From Tiliqua scincoides (lineage: Eukaryota; Chordata; Lepidosauria; Squamata; Scincidae): a stretch of 64,000 nt of DNA. The translations under genes were made by a program, and so were the position numbers. Position 1 is the stretch's first letter. The number at the start of each line of letters is the position of its first letter. The DNA lies in assembly GCF_035046505.1 (NCBI RefSeq), contig NC_089826.1, positions 83,028,254-83,092,253 of the forward strand. The letters are read 5' to 3'. The notes under the pieces were generated by a model that worked only from the letters and a program-made list of their open reading frames with translations, was not told where the DNA came from and searched no databases. Positions 21,882-33,204 of this stretch are shown here, in pieces.

Positions 21882-24800
21882 GTATGTTTAAAAAAAACAA
21901 AAAACTTTTTAGCAGGGTTGTTAAACAGGACAATGTAGATCCAGATTCTAGCATAGCTTCTTAGAATATAAGAACAGCCCTGCTGGATCAGGCCATAGGT
22001 CCATCTAGTTCAACTTCCTGTATCTCACAGTGGCCCACCAAATGCCCCAGGGAGTACATAAGACAAGAAGAGACCTGCATCCTGGTGCCCTCCCTTGCAT
22101 CTGGCATTCTGACATAGCCCATTTCTAAAATCAGGAGGTTGCACATACACATCATGGCTTGTAACCCCTGATGGATTTTTCCTCCAGAAATTTGTTCAAT
22201 CCCCTTTTAAAGGTGTCTAGGCCAGATGCCATCACCATATCCTGTGGCAAGTAGTTCCACAGACTAACTACACCCTGAGTAAGGAAATATTTTCTCTTGT
22301 CTGTCCTAACTCTCCCAACTCTCTAATTAGAAGGAAGTCTAATTTTAATCAACATGCTGAACTTTTGAATAAGATCAGAATGTAATGATTCAAAATAACT
22401 GTGAAACTGCCAGTCTTCAATAACATTTTAAAAAATAACTTGAAAACTGGCACATTTTCATTCCTGTACTTTGTAAAGTGTTGTGCTTTTTCACCCTCCC
22501 CTCCTCCACCCATCCAGAACTCTATTTCAGAATTCTTCAGGCCAGAAGAATGACATCTTTCACTTAGATATTAAAAATGTAGGTGGTATAGGTCAGATCT
22601 TGGACTATATGTACACCTCTCATCTTGACCTCAACCAGGATAACATACAGACTCTGTTGGACATTGCCCAGTGCCTACAAGTGCAGAAAGTCTTGAACAT
22701 GTGTCACTCATTTTTAAAACCCTCCCCAGCTGTAGAGCAGCCTGCCAGTATGCCTTGCAATGCTGCTTTCTCCTTACCAGATACTTTGGCTGCAGACACG
22801 AACTGTGAAGGTTATGGTACTAATTTACTTCAGGCGTGTTCCTCAGTTGCTCAACCCTGTAAAGTCTTGGAGGACCACCATTTACATGGGCCAGAGCCTG
22901 TTGCGCTTCCCGTCTCTGCTGGTGATAAAAACAAACAGAAACAGGATTCCATGGATCCGGGTTGCACAGGCCTCCCTTTTAAACAGCCAAATTGTTACTA
23001 CAAGTTGCGTAACTTCTATAGCAAACAATTTTACAAGCAAACTACTTGTCCCACCAACAAGGAGTTACCAGAGCCGTCCTTTGCTTTCAGTGCCCCTGCA
23101 GAACAAAATGCTGTTGAGAATGCTTCATGTACCGTCAATCCCTCTGAATGTATTTTGGAAGCACCTGATCACCTTCCGCCAAATTTTCTGGATCAGCCCT
23201 TAAGTGAATGTCCCGAGTATCAAGATTCAGAAGGCCCAGCTTTCCAACCAGCCAATGAAATGAGGCTCAAGAAAGCGATACATCTTAAAAAACTGAACTT
23301 CTTAAGGTCTCAAAAGTCTTCGGAGCAACCTCCGGGACAGAACATGGTGGATGGGGATGTTACGAGGGAAATGGAGTTGGAAAAAGGAAGTCGCATGGAG
23401 CAGGCAAACATTGGTTCTGTGGAAGGAAAAGAAGTTGAGGATCTGGTTCATTCAGAGTGCTTGGAGCAAAGTGCTGAACTTGAACCTTCTCAGGAACCTT
23501 CTGAGCCAGACAGTCAGATTTTCATTGCAGAGAGGCAGTACCCATGTGCGCTATGTGGGAAGGCTTTTAAACATCCAAGCAATCTGGAGCTCCACATAAG
23601 GTCTCATACAGGTACAGCTGTTTTTAGACTGCGGGTGGTTTGCGGTGCTAAAAAAGTTTGGGAAACACTGAACTAAAGAGTTATGAAAAAATCACCTGTT
23701 CATGCACACAGAGCTCCCCTGCATATAAAGCAGCCATTTTCAACCACTGTGCCGTGGCACACTGGTGTGCTGCAAATGGTCCCCAGATGTGCCGCAGGAA
23801 TTTGGGAGAGGGTCATTTATCAATAGGACCTTTGGGGGATGTGAGCCCCCATTGATAGCACAGTGTGCCTTGTCAATTGTCAGAACTCTGATTGTGTGAC
23901 TTGACCATTTTAGTGCCTTGTCAGTGTGCCGTGAGATGAAAAAGCTTGAAAATAACTGATATAAAGGATTCTCTGTTCACTTTAGAGGAGACAGCACTGT
24001 GAATAAAAATATATGTTGGGAGATATATAAAAATATATCTTCTTTAACTAAGAAATCTTGCTATCTGCTTCCAAGTTAAATTTTGTAGAAATAATATAAT
24101 AACTATATAAATTATATAACACTGCTGAACTTAAAGCGTGTAATTTATTCATTAATGGGCTCACCAAGGCAACCCATAACAAACATTAAAAACTAATTTT
24201 CAAACAGAAGCAATTGAAATAATCACAGCAGAACGGCAATTAACAAAATGCATAAAAGGCAACAGAGGAATGAGAAAACTTGGGAGTGGGGGGGAAGCAA
24301 TGGTTTTCACTGTTCACTTAAAAGTGGTTGTGTTGGGGCTAGCAACACCCCCAGAGAATTCCTGAATTGGGGGGCCATGACCAAAAAGGCTCTGCTGTGT
24401 GTCCTCACCGCCTGTGCCTCAGAGCCCAATCCTATCCAACTTTCCAGCACTGATGCAGCTGCAATGCAGCCTTGAAGAGGCCTCCATGACTCCCCTCTCC
24501 CCACAGAATGCAGCACCCACCCTGTTGGCTCAGCTGCAAAAATGCTGGAAAGTTGGGTAGGCCTGAGCCTTCAGTCAGTGGTGGGGTGTGAAGCAGTGCC
24601 TCTGATGATCAGTTAGGGGTGACAGCAAACTGATACAAGACACATCAGTCCTTCTGGTACCCAAGTTCTATGCCTCGTTGGTATAAACAATAAAAGAATG
24701 CAAGCAATTAAGGGCCCGATCCTATCCAATTTTCCAGCCCCGGTGCAGCCACAATGCAGTCCCAGGGTAAGGAAACAAATGTTCCCATACCTTAAGGAGG

Positions 24801-27800
24801 CCTCTGTGACTGCTGCCCCACCACATGTTGCAGTGCCTGCCCCACTGGCACAGCTGCACCAGCACTGGAAAATTGGATAGGATTGGGCCCTAATTTGGGA
24901 ATAGTCCTAGCGCTGTTCTATAGACCTTTGAATTTTCTGGGGAGTAATTTGTGTATGAATTTCAGCCAGTGATTATTAAACTGAAAACACTGGAAGATTT
25001 GTCTTTGAACATTTAAGCAAAGATGCTTAGCAGAATATCCTTTGACGGCAACTTATCTCCACCCACTTTTGTGCAAGTTTAAGATTTGTGTTCTGTCACA
25101 ACAGTTGGAAGTGCAAAACATTATTACTTCTTCTTTTAGGCGAGAAACCATTTGAATGTAACATTTGTGGGAAATGTTTCTCACAGGTAGGACTTGTATA
25201 AATATTTTTTCAAGTAGCCTTTTGTATTTCAGTTTACTTTGTTTATGTGCCACCTGGGCTGACAACGTTTGCCCCAAAGGGAGATTGCAATGTGGCTTAG
25301 ACGTATTGGTACTTATGTAAAAACAACAAATAGAAAACTTAAAAGGATGCTTTACATTTCTTTAATTAAGGGCACAGTCCTAACCCACTTTTCAGCACCG
25401 ACATAAGGGCTATGCAGTTCTGAGGTAAGGGAACAAACTATGCAGTTCCCTAGGTCAGGGACATTACACTAGGCTATGCAGTTCTGAGATAAGGGAACAA
25501 ACATTCTGTTCTTTCAGGAGGCCTCCGTGAGTGCCATCCAACTGCAGGATGCAGTGTACATCCCATTGGCACAGCTTTGCTAGTGCTGGAAAGTTGATTA
25601 GGATTTGGGCCTAAGAAAAGCATTGACCATAATTTTGGGATTTCCCATACCATCCAAGATATTCAGCTCTGCAAATTATTGGGTCCATAAAGTACAACTT
25701 GAGCTGGAGCTAATTTCATAAAATTATTCTCTTTATGATGTTTGTTTACTCCAAAACATGTGCTTCTCTGTGTGTGTGTGTGTGCGGGGGGGCCAAATTA
25801 ATAGATATAGAGCACAATACTAAGATTGTGCTGGGCTGACGCAAGTCCTTTGCACCGGCCTGGGAGGGCCACAGATGTGTCATAAAGCACTTTGTAGCTA
25901 CTCCAGAGTCAGCTACACCAGTGCACAGAGGTGCGCTGGCCCACAGAGGCCAGATCCAGCCTCTGTGGCAATGACATGGGGGTCTGGAGGGGCATGGGGA
26001 GGGCAGAGAGGAGGTGCTCCAGGGTGGGGGGAGGGTGGGCGGCAGGCAGGCCCATGGGTGGGCAGCTGGGAAGCAGGGGCAGGGTCAGGACCCGGCAGTT
26101 ATACTGGATCCTGACCCCGTTCCGGGGCAGCCCAGGCCAGCTCCGGGCTGCTTGTATGCGCTACCTCTTTAGGTAGTGCAGATCTGAGTAGTTCTCTTTG
26201 GGGCTGCAGCAGCTCTCCCCATGGTGAGGGGAAGCTTTCAGCCCAAAACTCACACTGGATGCTGGACTAGGCCTGCCGGTCTCCCCATTCCAGTGCAAGT
26301 TACAATTTTACTGATAGTGTGGTATCCTGGCTAGTGAGCTTACTATGCAGATGGATGCTTCCTCTGTGAACAGAAAGTGTGTTCTATTTACAGTGGGGTC
26401 CTTGTGCAATAATCCCTTCCATGAATGCACTAGCTGCAAATGAGAGAAGAGAAAATGTGCAAATCTTGATCATCTTTTCAAGATATGGGAGAGCCAAATG
26501 ATCGTGTGGGCCACCCTTTCAGCAGTGCCATTTCTGCCACAGCATCGCTTTGCTGATGAGCAGCTGAGGGGTGATTTGCAAGGTGATTCCTCTGCAGAAC
26601 TGGTGTTGCTGAAAGAATGTCCTGCATGATAATTGGGGTCTCCCAGCATCTCAGCAGCGTGTCCCTGTCTCACACCTCTTGGCTGGCCCCTTCCCCCACA
26701 GTGTTCCTTGACTTCCAAGTCCTCCTTCTATCTCTCTCTCCCAGAGCCTCAGCAGAAGTGTTGCTGTTGAAAGGGTGGCTTTGGGAGAGCTCAGTTATTT
26801 TGGGGGCTGGATAAAGAGCTTCCGGGGGCACATCTGGCCCCTGGGCCTTATGTTTGACACCCTTGCTCATCTGTTGCCACAGCTGGCTTACCAGGCAGTT
26901 GCAGACAGAGTGAGAGAGAGAGCACTTCCTCCCCTGAAGTTGGAAGAGGAGGCGCTACCACTCCCTGCCTTGGCTTGCTTCTATGTAACAACCCCTGCAA
27001 TAGCACAGGGACCACTGCTTGGGAGCATGCCTGATTGAGCTGTGCGCCCACCATTTTTTGTCCCCCAGTCCCCACCAGCCAATCAGGCTGTTTCCAGGAC
27101 CACTTGGATCAACCCCATATGGATGGGGTTCAACCCCGTATGGCACAAGCAATATTGGCAATGTGTAGTCTACATCACAACTGAAGTAACTGAGTTTAAA
27201 AACAAACATCAATGTTAAAATCAGAAACGAAAGCAAAGTCCTCACTTTCATTCATAAACCTTTAGCAACGTGACCTTCTGGGGTGCTTCAGCTGTCTTAA
27301 AACTTCCCTTAACTTTGCAGGCAGGTAATCTCCAGACTCATTTACGTCGGCATTCTGGAGAAAAACCTTACATCTGTGAAATCTGTGGGAAAAGGTTGGT
27401 ATGACTGTGGTGTAATTAGATGTCTGCATAATTATATGATACTGATTTTATAATCCTTCATTCTGTTCCTGAGATTGCTTTGCAGATACAGGTATCTCTC
27501 ACCATGAGAAAGGTGGATATAAATCCTTTAAATAAATAAATGTAGGGACATGCTGTGCTCTGGAACAGACTAGAGCTGTGTGGAGACAGAGTGAGCAAGT
27601 TGGGGCTCTTGCTGGAGGGGGGAGAGCACAGTCCCTAGATTAAATGAAAGGGAGAGGGAGACTTTCAACCCTCAAAGGCACAGTAGCTACCACTCATTGT
27701 GCAAACTACCCTCTCCTGGCTTCCTTTCTTCAAATCAGCCAAAACAAGTCAGGGGAAGATATCCAGCTTTACCCTGAGCAGATGAAAGATGGAAAGGTTT

Positions 27801-30800
27801 GTTTTCCCCTCCACCCGAGAGAAAGATTAGATGTAGACAAAAGAAGCAGTTGGATTTGTCTGCCCAGAAATCTGCAAGGAAGTAGACAGTACAGTTAAGC
27901 TGAACAGGATACTTTTTGTTGTGCCTGTGCCTGTTTTGTGTGGCATGTTACTGAAGTGCCTGGAGGAATTGGAGATGGCTGAGCATGGCAAAATGGAAGT
28001 CTCACTCATGCCAGCACAGGGTGAAGCAGGAATTAAAAATGGGAGCCCTCAAACCAGGACAGTTAAAGAATTTTTTAAGGTGTGGGGGTGAAATACCAGT
28101 TGCCTCAGGGGGTTTGCACACCCCCTCCAAATACAGAATTCTAGAGTCATCTTTCTACTTGTGTAACCAAACCTTAAACAACTTGTCAAATTCTGTTAAC
28201 AGGTTTGCTGCATCTGGGGATGTCCAGCGCCACATTATTATCCATACTGGAGAAAAACCTCATCTGTGTGACATTTGTGGTCGAGGTAAGTAGGAGTCCA
28301 ACCCTTCTCTGGGTTTTAGAATCAACTGCAGGCATGCCTTATTTACCATCCTACTGTGCCATGTAAGAACATAAAAACAGCCCCACTGGATCAGGCCATA
28401 GGCCCATCTAGTCCAGCTTCCTGTATCTCACAACGGCCTTACCAAATGCCCCAGGGAGCACATCTGATAACAAGAGACCTGCATCCTGGTGCCCTCCCTT
28501 GCATCTGACATAGCCCATTTCTAAAATCAGGAGGTTGTACATGCACATCATGGCTTGTAACCCGTAATGGATTTTTCCTCCAGAAACTTGTCCAATCCCC
28601 TTTTAAAGGTGTCCAGGCCAGATGCCGTCACCACATCCTGTGGCAAGGAGTTCCACAGACCGACCACTTGCTGAGTAAAGAAATATTTTCTTTTGTTTGT
28701 TCTAACTCTCCCAACACTCAATTTTAGTGGATGTCCCCTGGTTCTGGTGTTATGTGAGAGTGTAAAGAGCATCTCTCTATCCACTTCACCCTTCCCCTGC
28801 ATAATTTTGTATGTCTCAATCATGTCCCTCCTCAGGCGTCTCTTTTCTAGGCTGAAGAGGCCCAAACGCTGTAACCTTTCCTCATAAGGAAGGTGCCCCA
28901 TCCCAGCAATCATCTTAGTTACCCTCTTTTGCAACTTTTCCATTTCCACTATATCCTTTTTGATATGCGGCAACCAGAACTGAACACAATACTCCAGGTG
29001 TGGCCTTACCATAGATTCATACAATGGCATTATAATATTAGCTGTTTTGTTCTCAATACCTTTTCTAATGATCCCCAGCATAGAATTGGCCTTCTTTACT
29101 GCCGCCGCACATTGGGTCGACACTTTCATCGACTTATCCACCACCACCCCAAGATCTCTCTCCTGATCTGTCACAGACAGCTCAGAACCTATTAGCCTAT
29201 ATATGAAGTTTTGATTTTTTGCCCCAATGTGCATGACTTTACACTTACTGACATTGAAACACATCTGCCATTTTGCTGCCCATTTTGCCAGTTTGGAGAG
29301 ATGCTTCTGAAGCTCCTCACAATCACTTCTGGTCTTCACCACTCGGAAAAGTTTGGTGTCGTCTGCAAACTTAGCCACTTCACTGCTCACCCCTGTCTCC
29401 AGGTCATTTATGAAGAGGTTGAAGAGCACCGGTCCCAGGACAGATCCTTGGGGCACACTGCTTTTCACCTCTCTCCATTGTGAAAATTGCCCATTGACAC
29501 CCACTCTCTGTTTCCTGGCCTTCAGCCAGGTCTCAGTTCAGGAGAGGACCTGCCCTCTAATTCCCTGAGTATGGAGTTTTTTCAGTAGCCTTTGGTGAGG
29601 GACCGTGTCAGACGCCTTCTGAAAGTCCAGATATATAATGTCCATGGGTTTTCCCACATCCACATGCCTGTTGACCTTTTCAAAGAATTCTATAAGGTTT
29701 GTGAAGCAAGACTTACCCTTACAGAAGCCATGCTGATTCTCCCTCAGCAAGGCCTGTTCATCTATGTGTTTTGAGATTCTTTGATGAGGCATTCTACCAT
29801 CTTACCTGGTATAGATGTTAGGCTGACTGGCCTATAGTTTCCCGGGTCCCCCCTCTTTCCCTTTTAAAGATCGGTGTGACATTTGCTATCCTCCAGTCCT
29901 CTGGTACTGTGGCTGTTTTGAGGGACAAGCTGCATATCTTGGTCAAGAGATCAGCAACTTCATTCTTCAGTTCCTTAATAACTCTTGGGTGGATGCCATC
30001 AGGGCCCGGTGACTTATTGATCTTTAATTTATCAATAAAACATCTTCTCTTTTAACCTCTATCTGACTTAATTCCTTGGTCAGGAGGGGCTGTTCAGGCA
30101 GCGGTATCTGCCTGAGGTCTTCTGCTGTGAAGACAGACGCAAAGAACTCATTCAATTTCTCTGCCATCTCTAAGTCTCCTTTTATTTCCCCTTTCCCTCC
30201 CTCACCATCCAGAGGGCCAACCACTTCTCTGGCGGGTTTCCTGCTTCTAACATATTTGAAGAAACTTTTATTATTCCCCCTTAATGCTGCTGGCCATGTG
30301 TTCCTCATAGTCTCTCTTGGTCTCCCGTATCACCTTCTTACATTTCTTTTGCCACAGTTCATGTTCCTTTTTATTCTCCTCATTAGGGCAAGACTTCCAT
30401 TTATGGAAGGAAGCTTCCTTGCCCTTTACGGCTTCTCTAACTTGGCTGGTTAGCCATGCAGGCACCCTCCTGGACTTAGTCGAGCCCTTCCTTTGCGGTA
30501 TACACTTCCGCTGGGCCTCTATTACTGTTGATTTGAGCAACCTCCATGCTCTCTGTAGAGACTGGACTCTTTTTACCTTCCCTTTCAACCTCCTTCTAAC
30601 CAGCCTTCTCATTTGAGGGAAGTCTGCTCATCGGAAGTCAAGGGTTTTTGTGAGAGATTAGCCCGGTATTCTTCCCCCAATGTGCATGTTGAAACGGATC
30701 GCAGCATGATCACTGTTCCCCAATGGCTCAGTAACGTTGACATCTCTACCCAGGTCCTGAGTACCGCACAATATTAAATTAAAGTCACCTGTCCTTGGTG

Positions 30801-31349
30801 GGCTCCATTACTAACTCATCCCATGCAGAGGAGCCGCAGGCTTGTGTATTTTTGTTCTCCTCCCAAGGACTATAACATCATCAGTTCATTGCAGGATATC
30901 TGAGCCATGCTGTCTCTGGCACCCCCAACTACAGATTGTGTTTGCCTGGCCTTGGGTTGTGCATTAGTGTGTATGGGGGGGGGCAGCAGTGAGGAATGAT
31001 TATAACAGCCTTTTGAGCCCTTTTGTGGTGTGTACCATGAGAGTGGTCATGTTGATCTTATTACTGTCTCATCCATGCAGGATTTAGTAATTTCAGTAAT
31101 TTAAAGGAGCACAAGAAGAACCATACAGTAGAAAAAGTTTTCACCTGTGACGAGTGTGGAAAATCATTTAACTTGCCCCGTAAGTTAGTCAAGCACCGGA
31201 TCAGACACACAGGAGAGAGACCATACAGTTGCTCAGCTTGCGGTAAGTCTCTGGGGGTGATTTAAGTGTTTTGTTACACATTCATGGCATGAGTTTCTTT
31301 TTTGCTCTTGTGGGTTTTTGGCCAATGAAATCAAGACAACCAAATTCAA

Positions 31350-31392
<43 letters not shown>

Positions 31393-32476
31393 TTTCTTTT
31401 TCTTTTTCTTTTTCTTTTTCTTTTTCTTTTTCTTTTTCTTTTTCTTTCTTTCTTTCTTTCTTTCTTTGTATTTTTGTGACTTTTTTAAATTCCTAAAGTG
31501 ATAGCCTCTATCACTTTGGTCATGGTATTAAAACACAGAGTTGTGACAGTGAGAACAATTATATTAGCTTTCAGTGTTTAATAACAATCACTGCAAAATG
31601 ATCTAATTCTGTTTGTCACAAACTTTCAGGCAGATACTTCTTTGCAGTAGCAATAGACTTTTCCCATAGATAAACTCCAGTAAGAACTACAAGTAATTTC
31701 ATATTAGAAATTATAATTGTTCATTGCAAAGTGATGTATAAGGCAATTCAGCTGAATTTAGTTGGAAAAAACAGTATTTCAATATTCTATTTCATTTTCT
31801 AGGAAAATGCTTTGCAGGCTCTGGTGACTTGCGAAGGCACATCAGGACTCATACAGGGGAAAAACCATATACCTGCGAGACCTGTAATAAATGTTTCAGC
31901 CGTTCTGCTGTCTTACGTCGACACATAAAAATCCATTGTAAATCTGATAATGATAATGAAGGTGCAAGTGCCCTAGATGAGTTTACTCAGGCAGTGGAAA
32001 TCTCTGACCTTGAGAAATCCCAAAACTCAGATTCATTCACCCAAGAAATATCAGTAACTTTGTTACCAGTGTCAGTGAAGTTTCCCATCCACTCAACTGG
32101 AAATTCAGGTACCGAATTTGATGGTCCTGGGGTGACGTTCCGCAAAGTGCGGCCCACGGTGCAACAGGATGATGGTACCAATGAACCGAAATTGGGTTTG
32201 GATCCTATTAAACCTTGCAAATCGCAGCAAAGACCAAATCGGCCACACTCTTGTAAAGAAGTGGATGCACCTCTTGACGAAGAACCTCTGCAGTCTGATG
32301 GGATTCCCCTGGTCCGATCCTCTGTCGCCACTCTGGGCAGCAATTGTAGTGGTGAACTGAGTGGTCGTGTATCTTCTTCTGAATACAGAAACAATGATGG
32401 ACCATTCTTCTCCAGTGTAACCCTCTGGGGTTTAGCTATGAAGACTTTACAGAATGAGAGTGAGCTGGGTCAGTAA
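21730..32476 (+). CDS. ZBTB49: ZBTB49, BTB and seven-zinc-finger transcription factor; complete, 7 coding exons
   Basis: Coding exons: 21730-21881, 22518-23611, 25140-25186, 27321-27394, 28203-28285, 31081-31242, 31803-32476. All junctions are GT-AG and in phase; the total of 2286 nt gives 761 residues plus stop (human about 765). Residues about 15-117 form the BTB/POZ domain ([41 protein letters not shown]). Residues 118-391 are a low-complexity linker with the conserved [19 protein letters not shown] block. Seven C2H2 fingers follow at about 392-414, 420-442, 448-470, 476-498, 504-526, 532-554 and 560-582, mostly joined by TGEKP-type linkers; the link between fingers 4 and 5 is TVEKV. The tail ends [21 protein letters not shown]. 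In mammals it binds DNA and supports p21 (CDKN1A) transcription. Introns hold a CR1 and a long pyrimidine microsatellite. No disruption is seen. Confidence 0.97.
21966..22325 (-). repeat. CR1 LINE 3' fragment in ZBTB49 intron 1
   Basis: ataagaacagccctgctgga, then tggcccaccaaatgccccag, then ccccttttaaaggtgtctagg is the reverse complement of the CR1 3' end seen at 54075 and 62170. Confidence 0.85.
22518..23611 (+). CDS. ZBTB49: ZBTB49 coding exon 2 (rest of BTB, linker, finger 1)
   Basis: It starts [17 protein letters not shown] after the catccag acceptor. It ends at the first base of G416 after finger 1 (C394, C397, H410, H414). Donor GTACAG. Translation runs past the donor into intron to 23676, which is not coding. 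Confidence 0.96.
23731..23958. mobile_element. non-autonomous hAT element (TTTTCAACC family), 228 bp
   Basis: Left end cagccattttcaaccactg and right end gcttgaaaataactg are inverted. The target duplication ATATAAAG is perfect (23723-23730, 23959-23966). It lies in ZBTB49 intron 2. Confidence 0.9.
24422..24570. repeat. Harbinger-like MITE copy
   Basis: gagcccaatcctatccaac...ggaaagttgggtaggcctgagcc, with TCA on both sides (24419-24421, 24571-24573). It belongs to the same family as 24712-24890. Confidence 0.7.
24712..24890. mobile_element. Harbinger-like MITE, 179 bp, best-preserved copy
   Basis: Left end gggcccgatcctatccaat and right end aattggataggattgggccc form long inverted repeats. TAA flanks both ends (24709-24711, 24891-24893). 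A conserved core is cttaaggaggcctctgtgac...cccactggcacagctgcacc. No coding capacity. Confidence 0.88.
25140..25186 (+). CDS. ZBTB49: ZBTB49 coding exon 3 (first half of finger 2)
   Basis: A 47-nt micro-exon encoding [15 protein letters not shown] (residues 417-431). Acceptor cttttag, donor GTAGGA. The finger is split before its recognition helix, as in the mammalian gene. Confidence 0.95.
25370..25611. mobile_element. Harbinger-like MITE with internal duplication
   Basis: TAA flanks both ends (25367-25369, 25612-25614). Inside, ctatgcagttctgaggtaag...gaacaaac occurs twice (about 25408 and 25471), which makes this copy about 65 bases longer than its relatives. Confidence 0.75.
25806..26320. 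repeat. GC-rich repeat block, family unassigned
   Basis: cacaatactaagattgtgct, then gacgcaagtcctttgcaccg, then gtgtcataaagcactttgta parallel the blocks at 7405, 40735 and 47540. Frames here are composition artefacts. Confidence 0.45.
26427..26863. repeat. hAT element copy (GGGGTGTCAAAC family), left end lost
   Basis: gctgcaaatgagagaagag...cttgatcatcttttcaagat...gggccttatgtttgacaccc matches 15280-15579 and 52365-52733. The right terminus is visible; the left is not. Confidence 0.65.
27321..27394 (+). CDS. ZBTB49: ZBTB49 coding exon 4 (finger 2 helix to finger 3)
   Basis: It encodes [20 protein letters not shown] through K455 and two bases of R456. Acceptor tttgcag, donor GTTGGT (weaker than consensus). 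Confidence 0.93.
28203..28285 (+). CDS. ZBTB49: ZBTB49 coding exon 5 (finger 3 helix to finger 4)
   Basis: It encodes [20 protein letters not shown]...CGR and one base of G484. Acceptor gttaacag, donor GTAAGT. Confidence 0.95.
28363..30780 (-). mobile_element. CR1-type LINE, 5'-truncated, about 2.4 kb, antisense in ZBTB49 intron 5
   Basis: The 3' end (left) reads, on the minus strand, ...gggctgtttttatgttctta, the CR1-type tail. An open frame at 28548-29504 (318 codons) covers the reverse transcriptase from [19 protein letters not shown] through FADDTK (catalytic Asp pair) to [20 protein letters not shown] and the family C terminus. Frames at 29538-29792 ([15 protein letters not shown]), 30024-30308 and 30271-30612 cover upstream parts. 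[10 protein letters not shown], an endonuclease motif, is near 30700. The pieces lie in different frames, with breaks between them, and most of the endonuclease is missing. It is not functional as it stands. Confidence 0.92.
31081..31242 (+). CDS. ZBTB49: ZBTB49 coding exon 6 (fingers 4-6)
   Basis: It encodes [19 protein letters not shown], then finger 5 (C506, C509, H522, H526) and the start of finger 6 to C537. Acceptor catgcag, donor GTAAGT. Confidence 0.96.
31351..31467. repeat. pyrimidine microsatellite, (TTTC)n-(TTTTTC)n-(TTTC)n
   Basis: A tetramer array passes into a hexamer array at about 31390 and returns to tetramers at about 31444. The plus strand is pure T/C for over 110 bases, in ZBTB49 intron 6. 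Confidence 0.95.
31803..32476 (+). CDS. ZBTB49: ZBTB49 terminal coding exon (fingers 6-7 and C-terminal tail)
   Basis: Starts after attttctag with [20 protein letters not shown]. Finger 7 is C562, C565, H578, H582. The 179-residue tail includes [15 protein letters not shown] and ends with stop TAA at 32474-32476. Confidence 0.97.
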
Positions 32477-33204
32477 GATGTTGAGCTACTGCTTTGTCAG
32501 CTTGTAGAGAGGATGTACTTGACAGATGTGCCAACAGTAATACAGGCATCCCCTCTTATGCACGGGTCCCATATTCTCAAATTCTCCCCCCCCCCCAATA
32601 GCTCTCATGACTCACTCTCTTTTTTTGCAAATGCTTTGCAAAAGGAGATTTTTCTTTCTTTTGCTTTGGAACAGTAAGCAGACACTGAGAACCTAGACTC
32701 CCAGTTATTAGAGGAACAGTACAGTAGGTGATAGTGAGAATGCTAACAGGAAGTCCTCCGCTGTCCATTTCCTGTTAGCAATCTCACTATTGCTTCCTGT
32801 CACATTCCTTTAGCAGCTGTAGGTCTAGGTTCTCACCCTACTTCCTGTCCCAAAGCAAAAGGAAGAAAAATCTTTTTGAAAAGCAGTTATAGGAGGGGTG
32901 GATCTGGAATTGGCACTTATGTAGCACTTCAAAGTGTTTCACATATAATGCCTTGTGATCCTTACAATAATCTTGTAAGATACGTCAGTATTATTATTAC
33001 CCCAGTACAAAGGTGTGACAGAAGTTGAAAGAGACTGGCTTCCCTAAGACTGTCTAATGGGTTCATGGCACAGTTGAGACTCAAAATGATCTGATTCCTT
33101 CAGCAAGGGTAGGCAATCGATTTTGAGCACCATTCAGGATAGAAGAGCAAGAGATGTGCAAAACAAAATCCATGAGACATAATGCATTGGGAACTTTTAC
33201 AGTA

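Noticed and set aside
23612-23676. Continuation of the ZBTB49 exon 2 frame to a stop
   Set aside because: A GT donor after S-H-T-G followed by the next zinc-finger exon shows that this is intron; the extra 20 residues have no match to the family.
31271-31501. Frame rich in Phe/Leu/Ser
   Set aside because: It is the translation of the pyrimidine microsatellite.
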